NCBI GenBank assembly: GCA_022059125.1
Contig: JAEUWY010000005.1
Coordinates: 682,001-746,000, forward strand
DNA from: Corynespora cassiicola
Taxonomy: Eukaryota > Ascomycota > Dothideomycetes > Pleosporales > Corynesporascaceae
Length of the DNA: 64,000 nt
Direction: 5' to 3'
Shown here: positions 43,479 to 53,819 of the stretch, one piece after another
How the letters are laid out: every line of letters begins with the position of its first letter
How positions within the stretch are numbered: the stretch's first letter is position 1
The notes under the pieces: generated by a model
What the model was told of the DNA's origin: nothing
The model's database searches: none
Seen by the model: the letters and a program-made list of their open reading frames with translations, nothing else
Made by a program: the position numbers and the translations under genes

Positions 43479-44570
43479 TCACAAGACAGGCCAGTCAGAG
43501 TCCAAGGGGTGGCCGACGTTGGGCACAGGCTGGGAGAGGACCTCGAAACGAGAAGCAGGCTTGCTGTTCTCAGCCTTCTTAGCTGGGACAGGGGCGGGAG
43601 CTGCCTTGACGGGAGCTGCCTCCTGAGGAATGCCAGAGTCGCTGCCCTCCTCAGCTGTGTCGTCACCGGTCTTGACCTTGCGCTGCTGCTTCTTGCCCTT
43701 GGGAACGGTGGTCCAGGCAGATTCCTCCATGGCCAAGCGCAACTGCTCCTCCTCAGAGGGAAGGTTCTGCCACTGGCCGCTAGCGGGCAGGGAGTTGGAG
43801 GTCGGGGCAGTGCCATTGGTGGCGCTGGTCTTCGCAGTGGAGGCGACGTCCTGCTCGAAGGTATCGAGCAACTGGCCATTGTTGGCCGAAGCAGGGGCGG
43901 CTCCAGAAGAGCCAACAGTGGTCCACGCGTTGGAGGCGGGAGCCTTTGCGGGCTGGACACCGTTGCGAGCGGGCTCTCCACGGGCCTCGCGAGCGGTGCG
44001 CCTCTGCTTCTCGAGCAGAGCCTGGCGCTGCTTCTCATCCGCCTCGCGCTGGGCCTTGGCCTCCTCCGCCTTCTTCTTGTTCTGGCGCTGCTTCTTTGTC
44101 TCGGTGGGGGTCTCGGCGCGCTTCTGCTGCTGCTTGGGCTCGCGGGCGGGCTTCTCGGAAGCTCCAATCTTCAGGATGGCGGGAGCCGCAGCCTTGGGCT
44201 CCAGCATGTCGCTGACATCGCGGCCGCTGGGCGACTTGGTGGTAGCGCCGAGGGCGGGGGAGGCGACGGGAGAAAGGTCGTCGTCAGCGTCGGCGCCTGC
44301 ATTGGAGGAAGCGCCCGAGATGTAGGCCTCTGCCTTGGTGCCGGCCTCCTGAACTGCCTTCTTGACAGACTTGCGAGGGGCTTTCGCCTTGGCGGGCTTG
44401 GGGGCGGCCTTCTTCTTGGAATCGCCGTCGCTCCACTGCACCGAGTCCTTGGAGGACGCGGTTGCACTCCGTCCGCGTTGGGGGGCGTTCTTGTTGCCCT
44501 GAGTGGCATAGTACAGGTAGGCGACGCCTGCAATGGCCAGGAAGCAGGCCCAGCTCACAAGGGGATTCAT
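43479..44570 (-). CDS. N-terminally membrane-anchored, coiled-coil Lys/Ala-rich protein
   Basis: A single exon of 363 codons from the ATG at 44570 (context CACAAGATGA). The frame is open for 23 more codons upstream, but the chosen Met starts directly at the membrane helix NPLVSWACFLAIAGVAYLYY (residues 2-21), which looks like a signal anchor. Next come a Lys/Ala/Pro-rich basic stretch, then a long charged coiled coil (KKQRQNKKKAEEAKAQREAD...) at about residues 165-200. The C-terminal part repeats a W-T-T-V motif (NAWTTVGSS and SAWTTVPKGKKQQRK), and ends in DSDWPVL. A bitopic ER-type protein with a cytosolic coiled coil is the inference; I recognise no named family. Very high GC, as in well-expressed genes. 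Confidence 0.75.
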   Translation of the reverse strand: MNPLVSWACFLAIAGVAYLYYATQGNKNAPQRGRSATASSKDSVQWSDGDSKKKAAPKPAKAKAPRKSVKKAVQEAGTKAEAYISGASSNAGADADDDLSPVASPALGATTKSPSGRDVSDMLEPKAAAPAILKIGASEKPAREPKQQQKRAETPTETKKQRQNKKKAEEAKAQREADEKQRQALLEKQRRTAREARGEPARNGVQPAKAPASNAWTTVGSSGAAPASANNGQLLDTFEQDVASTAKTSATNGTAPTSNSLPASGQWQNLPSEEEQLRLAMEESAWTTVPKGKKQQRKVKTGDDTAEEGSDSGIPQEAAPVKAAPAPVPAKKAENSKPASRFEVLSQPVPNVGHPLDSDWPVL

Positions 44571-46386
44571 CTTGTGCGGAATGGTGTGTCGAGTGGATGG
44601 AATGTCCGCAGTCGGAGGTTGTAGACGGCCGTCGATCAAAGACCGAGCGCAGCGAGATGGACGTATGTGCAGACGGCGAAGACGGCTCTAGTCAATTGGT
44701 TTCGGTTGACGTGCCGAGGAGCTCAGGCAAAAGCGTGCCGTTGAGGGAAAGTTCCGGGGAAGTAAGGGGAGGATGGGTGAGATGAAGACGGGTGCCCCGG
44801 GGACGGCGAAGCAGGTGCCCAGGGTTTGGAAGCCGCGCCTTTGTTGGGTAAAATTGCGGGTTGCACGGGCGGGCGGAGGCAAGAGGGCGCAACTGTGGTT
44901 GTTGAGACCGAGTGCGGTGCGAGTGGACAGGTAGTCGATATGTGTCGAGGGCGATCTTCGGGAAGCTGCTCGCCGACGGCAGAGTGCAGGGACCCTGGCG
45001 GGGGGGAGACAAGCCGCAGCGAAGGGCCTGAGAAGGGGTAGGTGAAGGGGGCAATTGGGAGGGTGAGGAGAGAGAAAGGAGGAGGTGATGGTGACGCGAG
45101 GAGGAGACGAGCAATGAGCGGAGACGGCCACAGAATAGACAGGGTGGAGGTGACGGCGGAGGGCAGGTGCACAGGTGGTTGAGCTGCCCTGTGGCTTTCT
45201 CGAAGCGGACTAGCGCGAGTGCAGGGATGGCGAGCTTCGTCAGCCCCAGACGGATCGACTGATGGGGATGGGAGCACGGGAGGAGATGCGCGACTGACGG
45301 GAGTCTGCTGCGAGAGGGCGCCGAGACGGAGACGGAGACGGAGACGGCGTCTTTGATCCACGGGCGCGTCGATTGCGGTCGCGGGAGGCCAGCCGGGCGA
45401 TTCTGTCGCGTCCTGCTTTCTCCTATTGCCCTTCCCGCAGCGCGGATGCGACCGCGACATGGCGGAGCACCGCAAGGGCCCGGCCCAATCCAGAATGGGC
45501 GGCCAGGCTTTTGAAAAGGCCAGCTTGCACCTGTGAAGCTCGAGCTCGCCCTCAGCACACCTGGCCACCACCACACCACGCCACTCCGCAACCGGCAATC
45601 TGGCCTGGCCGTGCCAGTGCTCGACGGCTCGCAGGCCCTGCGTTACACATCCGCTCCCCGGAGACTGCCAACGTCTGCGCACATGTCACGGCCCGCTGCT
45701 TCTTCGCCCTCGTCCACTCGCTGTGTGGTTGCACCGCGCGTCTCCAAGCCCCTCCGTCTGTCCCCCATACATGCGGGAGGAATTGGCTCCCTGCCTTGGC
45801 CTCCCTTCATTTCATCCCACATTGTCGCTTCTCCTTTACCGGCGCCCAAGGCCAGGCCAATACGCCATATATGGACATGCCATATGCTCGGCAGCCACGC
45901 AGCCGACACATGCAGAGTGGCCTCCCTGCCTGTCTTTATTTCTTTCCAACCTTATCGCGGAGAAATTGCACAAAAAGCATCGAGAGCGCTCGACGGTTAC
46001 TGGCCCAACGCCTTTCTAGACCTTCCAGAAGCCCGTGACACCCCATTTACCCTTTCCGGCAGTTGCGACTACACCACCCACCCACCAGCCCCAGCCCACT
46101 GCACCATTCATCACCAACGGCGTCCAGCCAAGGGCTTGGGTATCTGTATGCATTTGATCGTTATTTGGCTCATCTACCGTCTTTCGCCTTGGCACCGCCC
46201 TCTCCCTAACAGCGGAGAGCCCATGTGTACTACAAAACAACGCCATTATGCACACCAATGCTTTGAACCTAGATGCCGTAGGTGAACCAGCCCAAACAAC
46301 ACCGTCCGCCCGTGGTATCCTTTTGAGAGAGAGAAAACAATAAAAATAAAAAGTGGAAAGAAACACCCCCGCCCCCCTGCACACAT
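44571..46386. other. GC-rich intergenic region, 1.8 kb
   Basis: Contains overlapping open frames of 299 and 319 codons on the minus strand (44692-45591 and 44723-45682) and 250 on the plus strand (45533-46285). They are Pro/Ser/Arg-rich in every frame, overlap each other and have no domain, as expected of GC-rich noncoding DNA. It must contain the promoter of the minus-strand gene ending at 43479. Confidence 0.5.
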
Positions 46387-47196
46387 CTACACCCTCCTCT
46401 TCCCTTCTCTCCCTTCCACCTCGTCTTCCGCCTTTCTCTTCGCGTCCGACGACCCCATGCTCGAGCTCCTACTCATAGGCGGCGTCGGAACCTGTGCGGC
46501 CGTGGGCATGTGGTTCTGGAAAGGGTACGCTTGCGGCTGCGGGGGCTGGCCGCCCGCTCTCAGGTTGACATTCTGGCTCTGCATTTGCGCTGCGCGAGAC
46601 TGATTCGCAGCCTGCATATGTCTCGCGATATCTCCGAGCCCAGGGCCCACGATGTTGCGGTCTCCGATAATGGTGGCGCCGCAGTTGACCGTGATGTTGA
46701 CGTGCGGCGGCTTTCTCGACGAGAATATGGGTTGTGCCGGGGCGCCTTGTGCTGTGCCTTGCTGCCCCTGCTGCTGCGCTGCTGCTGCTGGATTGAACTG
46801 CGTCGGTTGGATCTGGGGCACCGTGCCCAGCATCAGGGCGACCATTTGCGCGATCCGCAGGCTGTCCATCTGCGGTATGCTGATGATGTTGCCATGGCCC
46901 CTGATCTGCGTCGCAGCGTTGATGGTGACCTCGGGCGTCTCATCCTCGTCCTTGTCCTCTTCCTCGGCCGCGTACGGGTCGTGCAGGTTGGGGATGGGGG
47001 CGTTGGGGTCAACGACGGAGTGGTAGGCAGGGGGCGGCGGCATTGAACGAGTATCAGCCTCTACTAGATTTGATGGCTGTGTGGGATGGTGGTGATGATT
47101 GCTACTATGGTTGCTGGGAGCGGACGAACAAGAAGATGAATCGAACAGAAGCTGCAGTTTTGCGTCCTGGAGGGCTGCGTTTCTGTATGGATCCAT
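46387..47196 (-). CDS. Conserved fungal low-complexity protein with basic C-terminus
   Basis: A single exon of 269 codons. The first 60 residues are Ser/His/Pro-rich. Two stretches look structured and conserved: EVTINAATQIRGHGNIISIP (about 89-108) and ITVNCGATIIGDRNIVGPGL (about 168-187), which share a TINAATxIxGxxNII pattern, so the protein may contain two copies of one short module. Between them lies a Gln/Ala-rich segment. The C-terminus (KRKAEDEVEGREGKRRV) is a plausible bipartite nuclear localisation signal. I do not recognise a named family, and function is unknown. The ATG at 47196 is the first of the frame. Confidence 0.75.
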   Translation of the reverse strand: MDPYRNAALQDAKLQLLFDSSSCSSAPSNHSSNHHHHPTQPSNLVEADTRSMPPPPAYHSVVDPNAPIPNLHDPYAAEEEDKDEDETPEVTINAATQIRGHGNIISIPQMDSLRIAQMVALMLGTVPQIQPTQFNPAAAAQQQGQQGTAQGAPAQPIFSSRKPPHVNITVNCGATIIGDRNIVGPGLGDIARHMQAANQSRAAQMQSQNVNLRAGGQPPQPQAYPFQNHMPTAAQVPTPPMSRSSSMGSSDAKRKAEDEVEGREGKRRV

Positions 47197-48664
47197 CAGA
47201 TTGATTGGATCCGTATTGTAGGCGCTCTCTTTGCTAATGTTCTTGTGATGTGGCGTGATGTTGACGTGAGGCCTCGGACTAAACCCTGATCATGTGAGCG
47301 CCAGGTGGTGGTTTGCACGACTGATTGTGGAGTTGTCCGGGGAAATGGCAAAGTAACTTGTGGGTAGGGCGGGGACGTCCGATGCTCAGATCGGGACTTT
47401 GAGGCGGTTGTTCTTCGTGATGTCGATCGAGCGTCGTCGGTACCGTCGGCCGGGTTGATCTGGGATCGCGAGATCGTTTCCGCCGGGATGGAAAATCGGT
47501 ACTTGTTCTTTGCTCAACACATTGTCCATTCCTAACCATTTCCAATTTTCAAGACAGTCGGGGTGCTTACAGTGGATAGGTAGTCAATGTCAGTCTTGGC
47601 ACGAGGCCCGTCGCAAAAACCTAGGCAAGGTGCACACTGGGAGTAGTAGCAGTAGAGGATAGAGAAAACCAAAGCCCTTCCAGAAGATAGATATTAAAAA
47701 AACACCACCACGCAAACCGCTGCCTAGTTATATGCAAGGCAACATATGATTTGATTCTTTCTGAAACATGAACACAATATCAAGTTCTATTTGCAACACA
47801 TAGGTAACGCAGAGCCAACACAGCTATTGTACCCAACCTTGGAACTGCTCAATAGGCCATGCCGCCATTCCGCATTTGGCGCCATGCGCCCCCCAACACA
47901 CCCAATCATAACACAACCCATCCATGGCTGTGCACTCGTCACGCCCAATGGCCAAAAGCCCCCATGCCTCTGAACCAGTCATAGCGTTCATGCTGCCCTT
48001 CCTATTGTAGGCCACAATAGTAGGCCGACTCAGCTGGGGAGGGGGGGGAGTCATGACGGGGAGCGTCCTGCATTTAGCCTGCCAGGCTTTCGTACCATGG
48101 CAGAGTATAATGCTGACTGGACAATGCGACTGAATAAGAATCGCCAAGCTTCAGGCCCGGGACAAAGAACAATAGCAATGGCGAACGGCGCGCAATGCTT
48201 GGGTCCAAGAGCCACGTCCCAGAATTGTAATCGGGTCCTATTGTGCGTTGTGACTCCTTGTAGGCCATTGCAGGTGGGGGAAGGGCGTGGGCGGTTCGAT
48301 GGCTTTGATCTCCTGCTGCTATTGTCGTTCGAAGAGGGTGCGCGCCCACGTTGATCCCTTGGGCTGGCCAGCAGGATGCGTTGTGTTTTTGAAGACTCAA
48401 AGAATGCAACAGCTCGCGCAAAGGTAGATTAGGACTTTTGGCATTCCGTTATGAATGCCCATGCTATTGTCTACAACGTGATCGTGCTGCTCGCCTCGAG
48501 CTTCACGCGAGAATAACGTACCAACCCATTCCATCACACCACAGCCAGACGCCGTCGCTGATAATGCTGCAAAATACAAAACTACCCAAATGGAACATGA
48601 CCGACCAGAACCCACACATGAGTTGACCTAACGTCGAAGAAGACGAGCCTCACCAGCTAACGTG
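47197..48664. other. Intergenic, 1.5 kb
   Basis: Holds the promoter of the low-complexity protein gene and the 3' region of SNF5. A frame at 47279-47545 (-) and others show no domain. Confidence 0.5.
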
Positions 48665-50491
48665 CTACCTCTGCTGATGCATGTAGTTCGGCCGTGCTAG
48701 TTCTTGGTATGGTGGCCGTTCCATGATGAACAGATTCTCCGACCATGGCGGTAGTTTTCTGTCCCTTTCGTAGAGATATCCGCAGTTGTTGCAGAGTGTT
48801 CGGGGTCCCTTGGGTCCATCTCGGACAGCCCAGACTGCTGTGCCCCATACCAGGCAATGCGAGCATCGCCACGTTTGCCGCTCACTATTGACACCGTTAG
48901 CATTGACCGACTCAGCCTCTACTTGGCTGACATACGCTTCTTGGAGACCCCCTCCCATACCGCCATAACCAGATCCAGTTTCTGGCGTTTCCCTGCCTAC
49001 GGGGCTGAGACTCCTGAAGCGCCTCTTCTTCTTGCTTCGCTCACCCCGCCCCATATTCTCTTGCTGCTCGGGATTGGCGAAGAAATCGTTCTGCGGTGTG
49101 CCCATGTTTGCCGTTGACGAGAAGCGCGCCGTCTCTCTGCGTAGCCTCCGAATCTGTCTCTCGCGATCACCTTCACGCTTCTCAATCTCCTCTTTGGATA
49201 GTATTTCTACTTTGGGCTCCCACTCATCGCAGAGATGCTCGTGATCATATCTCCAACCAGCGCCAATAGTAGGGTCGACGGCATCATTTTCAATCTCGCC
49301 ATCGCCAACCAGCCCACCATTTTCACAAGCCTCTTTCTTGAGGCGCAGAACTGCCTCGTAAATGGCATGGGTCATGGCTGGCACCCACTCGCCTGCAAGG
49401 CCCAGATCTGCACATGTAACTTTGGCAAACATTTCGGCAAAGCCGGGTGGGTGCAGCAATGACCATTCGAATTTATCCGTATAAAGTCGGTTCATGAGGT
49501 TGATGTTGAGTGTGATGATGCAGCGATATGTGTCATCAGGATTGTGGAGTTCTTCTGAGGGCAGAGCCGTGGCTGTGGCACTGATACCATTGGGAATGGC
49601 TGCAGGTGTAGGCGCGCCCTCTGTGTGGGCGGTGCCATTTTGAGCCGGCGTCAATGCACCATTGGTTGCAGCGGCGGCAGGGGTAGATGTCCCGTCTCGA
49701 GATGCCGCCAGGTGAGCTGGTTTGGCGACATTTCCGTCCGGTGCAGATGGCGTGGTCGAGTGAAAGAGGGGATGAAGGGCTACGCCAGCATACTCTTCCA
49801 ATTGTTGACGGATTTGGTTTGCGATGGCGGTGATAAGAGTTGCTTTACGATCGATTGGGAAGTCCATTTCGTCTACGAATATCTTCGCGAACTGATCCGG
49901 GGTGGTCAGGGCTTCGTGCAGGTTCCAAAGGAAGGTATCTTTCAGTCGGTATGATGGCGTAATCTCAGGTTGCTTATAGGCAGGGTGGTTCTCGTCGATG
50001 CCGAATTCGCGAGAGTTTGATGGCAGCGGCAGAGGAGCGTCAGGGCGGAAAGGCTGGACGTCCATGTCTATTCGAATGGGAATGAGAGTCACAGGAAGAA
50101 CCGATTGCACTTGAACCTGTTTCTCGGTCAAGGCACGCTTCGGTCGCCCCATCCAGTCTCGCCATATCCCTTGAATGTCGATGGGCGCTGTGAGCTCCTT
50201 GCCTAAAGCTGCTATTTGCGCCGACTTGTCCAACGTTGATTCATCTCTCCGAAGACTGCGCAGGCCGGTTGCGCGTCGCGGGCCCTCGCTGTCTTCGAAA
50301 TCGTCGTCATCTAGGCCATCCTCAGCATAGCTGATGACGGCCGTTCCGCGCTTCGTGGTGCGCGGCGCTGGGAGCGTGTTCGACGGCGGTACAATAGGCG
50401 ATATCAGCGAATTCCCATAGGATCGCAGGCGCGGCGCGTAGCTAGAAATGAAGGCCTGCGGCGGCGCCGTCTTGCCATTCGTCGTGAACAT
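48665..50491 (-). CDS. SNF5: SNF5-type chromatin remodelling subunit with GATA zinc finger
   Basis: A single exon of 608 codons. The central region is the SNF5/INI1/Sfh1 domain in two repeats: LPVTLIPIRIDMDVQPFR...TFLWNLHEALTTPDQFAKIF and, after a disordered Ala/Thr-rich insertion, CIITLNINLMNRLYTDKFEW. The WNLHE and DxFEWSLLHPP wording is characteristic. After a charged Arg/Glu-rich helix and a KKKRR basic stretch, the C-terminus has a GATA-type finger, CSHCLVWGTAVW...LCNNCGYLYERD (CxxC, then CxxC after about 18 residues), as in filamentous-fungal Snf5/Sfh1 proteins. It is a core nuclear subunit of SWI/SNF or RSC nucleosome-remodelling complexes. Which of the two (Snf5 or Sfh1) cannot be decided here. 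Confidence 0.95.
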   Translation of the reverse strand: MFTTNGKTAPPQAFISSYAPRLRSYGNSLISPIVPPSNTLPAPRTTKRGTAVISYAEDGLDDDDFEDSEGPRRATGLRSLRRDESTLDKSAQIAALGKELTAPIDIQGIWRDWMGRPKRALTEKQVQVQSVLPVTLIPIRIDMDVQPFRPDAPLPLPSNSREFGIDENHPAYKQPEITPSYRLKDTFLWNLHEALTTPDQFAKIFVDEMDFPIDRKATLITAIANQIRQQLEEYAGVALHPLFHSTTPSAPDGNVAKPAHLAASRDGTSTPAAAATNGALTPAQNGTAHTEGAPTPAAIPNGISATATALPSEELHNPDDTYRCIITLNINLMNRLYTDKFEWSLLHPPGFAEMFAKVTCADLGLAGEWVPAMTHAIYEAVLRLKKEACENGGLVGDGEIENDAVDPTIGAGWRYDHEHLCDEWEPKVEILSKEEIEKREGDRERQIRRLRRETARFSSTANMGTPQNDFFANPEQQENMGRGERSKKKRRFRSLSPVGRETPETGSGYGGMGGGLQEAYVSQVEAESVNANGVNSERQTWRCSHCLVWGTAVWAVRDGPKGPRTLCNNCGYLYERDRKLPPWSENLFIMERPPYQELARPNYMHQQR

Positions 50492-52223
50492 GGCTGCTAG
50501 GACGCGGTGTCAAGAAAACTGAAGCTCGGTCGAGCTCGCATGCAGGGGGACGCGTCGGGAGACCGTGGGCGCGACGTGCGTATCGGCGGTGCGCACAGGT
50601 GGAGCGGGTGCGACTGGATTCACGATGGGCGCGAGAGGAGAAGTTCAGCTAGGATGTCTGGAATGGGCGAATTCTATGGGGCGCGTTCCTGGCGATGGAG
50701 ATGGAGTTTCGCAGCGTCGCTCTTGTTTGCCAAGGCGCTACTGTATATTTGGACTAGCGCTACTTATACACCTTGGCGTCTCCACCGTACGCCTGGGTGC
50801 CTGCCCAGGTGCTTCCATGATCCAGTGCGAGACTTCATCGAGCCATTCCATTGTCGCTGACATCAATTACCACAATTCAATCTTTCGCAGCCTTTCGGAA
50901 GCTTTCGCAACTTTGCTCAGTCCCAGCACCAACTTGTTTCACTGACTACCTAAGTATTTTGTGACAGCTCGTGCTAATTGACAGCGCCTTCGTTGTCTGG
51001 GAAAGCATCGACTTTGCATCAGCATATATATACAGTGGATCATCTTTCCAGCCCAAGCCTCATTGTTTATAGATGCATTGCATGAGGCTCTCGGGCACCC
51101 TCCTTCTGTGATCCCCAGCGCAGCGCCGAGCGGCTCACTCAGCAATGCTGGGGCTTGCAAAGGACCTCGGGATGCTCTAAGATGGGGCCCGGCCTAACCG
51201 TAACGGGCGCAGAAACTGCCTTTCTCGTCCCGAGCCCGTTGACCACAGCACCGCCTCACGGTGAACATTTTGCACGACCTACCACTTCATCACCGACGCT
51301 TGTTCATTCAGGCAAGAGCTTCCTCGTCACTCTGTCCAGCCTCGTCGATGGATTCGACTCTCATCCTGCCCGAGTTGCGCAGCCGGAGCTCCGTATACTC
51401 ATCTCCTACTCTTTCATGCTGTTGTTTGGTTTGGACTCCGCGCCTTCATGCACCCCTTCACTCAGTTGTTCTGCAGCAGGGAATAGGTTTATGCATTTCC
51501 GCAAATCAATCTATCTGCAGCTGTCCAGCCATGGAGACACCCAAACGAGCGAACGTTCCCCAGGATTTCAAGCTGGAGCCTTCATCAGCTTCCTTCCGTC
51601 GGATTTCTTCTTGCGGACATCCTTCCTATAAGTGGACCCATGCCGGAGATCCGCTCGGTAAGGCGGGCGGCTGTTGCCCAGTGCAGTAGAACCAGTCACG
51701 GCCTTGGAGCATTCGCTAACCCATTCCGCTGAATTGCGGGTGCCTGCTTCACCAAGAGCGCGTTTTGTGAGCTCAAGAACAATACTGCACATAGGTCACT
51801 CACACAATTTCACTGTTGTATAGATCGCAAATAGTGATTGATTTGACCTTATTCTACGTCCAGAAACAATACTATTGTGTTCCATCACTTGCTCAGGCCT
51901 TCACGCATATGATTCGCTTCTTGTTCACGGAGATTTTTCCTGTTTCATTGGTCTCATTGTGAATGTGCGGCCGTATTGTAGGCCCACAACTCCAGTACTC
52001 CGACGGACTCCGACACTCGGACACTCGATCTCTGTATACATAAACACTCCTAATTCTCGCTTTCTGGCTCATCATCCACTCACTACAGCACTCCTTTCTA
52101 CAACACACTCTTTAACTTACTTTCAAAGTTCTCAGCTACCGGTTAGCTCTTTACTTCAAATCCTCTTACCAGCAACCATCAACAACTACCAAAAACCACC
52201 ACCACCACCAAACACCAGCAAAC
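50492..52223. other. Divergent intergenic region, 1.7 kb
   Basis: Between the SNF5 start (-) and the LPMO start (+). Open frames (51155-51631 and 51261-51689) have no domain. The last 190 bases before the LPMO include a TATA-like element and a CA-rich leader. Confidence 0.5.
52035..52043 (+). promoter_or_regulatory. TATA-like element upstream of the LPMO gene
   Basis: The sequence tatacataa lies 189 bases upstream of the LPMO start codon and is followed by a C- and CA-rich leader (accaccaccaccaccaaac) typical of a strongly expressed fungal gene. The position of transcription start is not known. Confidence 0.4.
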
Positions 52224-53234
52224 ATGTACACCAACGCCCAGCTTGTTGCTTTGAGCACCGCTCTCCTCGCTCTTCCTTCGACCTACGCCCACATGTTTCT
52301 GGCTAGCCCTGTTCCTTACGGCAGCCCCGACAACTCTCCCTTGAAGCCAGATGGCTCCGACTTTCCCTGCAAGATTGGTGGTTCTGGCTCCTACCAGGTC
52401 AACACCATGAACGAATGGGCTGTTGGCTCTAAGCAGTCCTTGGCATTCAAGGGCACTGCTACCCACGGCGGTGGTTCTTGCCAGGTCTCTGTCAGCACTG
52501 ACAAGGAGCCTAACGCTCAGTCCAAGTTCAAGGTCATCCACAGCATCGAGGGTGAATGCCCGACTAGCGCCGCCGGCAACGACGGTGCCTTGAACACCTT
52601 CGACTTCGAGGTTCCCAAGGAGCTCCCCAACGGCGAGTTCACCATGGCCTGGACCTGGTTCAACAAGGTTGGAAACCGCGAGATGTACATGCACTGCGCT
52701 CCGATCACGGTTACCGGTGGATCTGATGACATGTCTGGCTTCGACTCTCTGCCCGACATTGCCAAAGCTAACATCGGTTCCGCTGGTGAGTGTCACGAGC
52801 AGAACAAGCAAGACCACAGCGTCGCTTTTGCGGACCCTGGAAAGTCAGTCGTCCGCGGCCAAGGCCCATTTACCGGCCTTTGCGGTGGTGATGCTCCGGC
52901 TGGTGGCAGCAGCGGCGGCAGCAGCGGCGGAAGCAGTGGCGGCGACTCTGCCCCCGCTCCCGAGACTCCCAAGGACGAGCCCAAGGCCCCTGAGACTCCC
53001 GAGGCTCCCAAGGCTCCCGAGACTCCCATGCCTCCTTCCACTGGTGGCTCTGGTGGCTCTGGATGCACTGAGGGTGCGATTGTCTGCAACGGCTCCGACC
53101 AGTTCGGTATCTGCAACGGCGGCTCGGCTGTCTTCCAGCCTGTCGCTGCCGGCACTACCTGCAACAACGGCCAGATCATGCGCAAGCGCAGCGTCCCCTA
53201 CTCCCACCGTGCTCAGCGCACTGCCATTCCTTAA
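52224..53234 (+). CDS. Secreted AA11-like lytic polysaccharide monooxygenase with C-terminal Cys module
   Basis: A single exon of 336 codons. The signal peptide ends at Ala22 so that mature residue 1 is His23 (YA/HMFLASP), the histidine that forms the copper brace in LPMOs. The second brace His is in ATHGGGSCQ (about residue 82), and PYGSPDNSPL, GSDFPCK and WTWFNKVGNREMYMHC match AA11-type enzymes. A linker of GGSS and PETP repeats follows (residues about 225-275), then a short Cys-rich module with the wording CTEGAIVCNG and GTTCNNGQ, like the X278-type chitin-associated modules that accompany AA11 enzymes. Likely role: oxidative cleavage of chitin, perhaps in wall turnover or nutrition. The family assignment is by motifs only. 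Confidence 0.85.
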   Translation: MYTNAQLVALSTALLALPSTYAHMFLASPVPYGSPDNSPLKPDGSDFPCKIGGSGSYQVNTMNEWAVGSKQSLAFKGTATHGGGSCQVSVSTDKEPNAQSKFKVIHSIEGECPTSAAGNDGALNTFDFEVPKELPNGEFTMAWTWFNKVGNREMYMHCAPITVTGGSDDMSGFDSLPDIAKANIGSAGECHEQNKQDHSVAFADPGKSVVRGQGPFTGLCGGDAPAGGSSGGSSGGSSGGDSAPAPETPKDEPKAPETPEAPKAPETPMPPSTGGSGGSGCTEGAIVCNGSDQFGICNGGSAVFQPVAAGTTCNNGQIMRKRSVPYSHRAQRTAIP

Positions 53235-53819
53235 GTGGCTCGCCCCTGGCATGTATCCTCGGTGCATCCAATGATTCTTCTTACTCTCCATTCCGTCACA
53301 AGCTCTGATTGAATGCGCATTGGAGGTGCTCTGGTTGTCAATTTCATTGGTTGGAAAGTGGTTCTTTTGGGGATATTTTATTATAGAGATGCTTTTTGCC
53401 ATCGACTCGGCTTCTTTCTTCCTTGGCGGATCGGAGGATTTTGAGGAGATGGCCTTTCGCGATATATCCTCCTGTCATCTCCTTTTGGCTCCTCGGTCGC
53501 TGGCGGACGCGGGGCTTGGGACATGGTCTTTTACATATTAGTGATGGGTTTCATGGCATATAGACTTGGTATATATTGGAAATAGACTCTTTTTGACGGA
53601 TAAACTCTTGTGCTTATCTTTACTGTGATGAATGCCTTGGTGGGTAGTTGGTTTGATTAATTGTCTTTGAGAGCTAACTCCAGCAAATTGACCCTCGAAA
53701 GGCCTAAGACATGTTTGTATGAGAAATCAGTAATACAATATCATTGTGTACTAATACAAAAACGGAGGAAGTGAACACTACATACGCTGGTTATCTTACT
53801 CAGATTTCTGCAATGCAAA
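53235..53819. other. Convergent 3' intergenic
   Basis: About 580 bases between the LPMO stop and the stop of the GIY-YIG gene. No gene or repeat seen. Confidence 0.6.

Noticed and set aside
44692..46285. Overlapping frames of 299, 319 and 250 codons
   Set aside because: GC-rich DNA gives open frames in several phases at once; compositions are Pro/Ser/Arg-rich and no domain is seen.
51155..51689. 158- and 142-codon plus-strand frames upstream of the LPMO
   Set aside because: Overlapping frames without a domain in promoter DNA.
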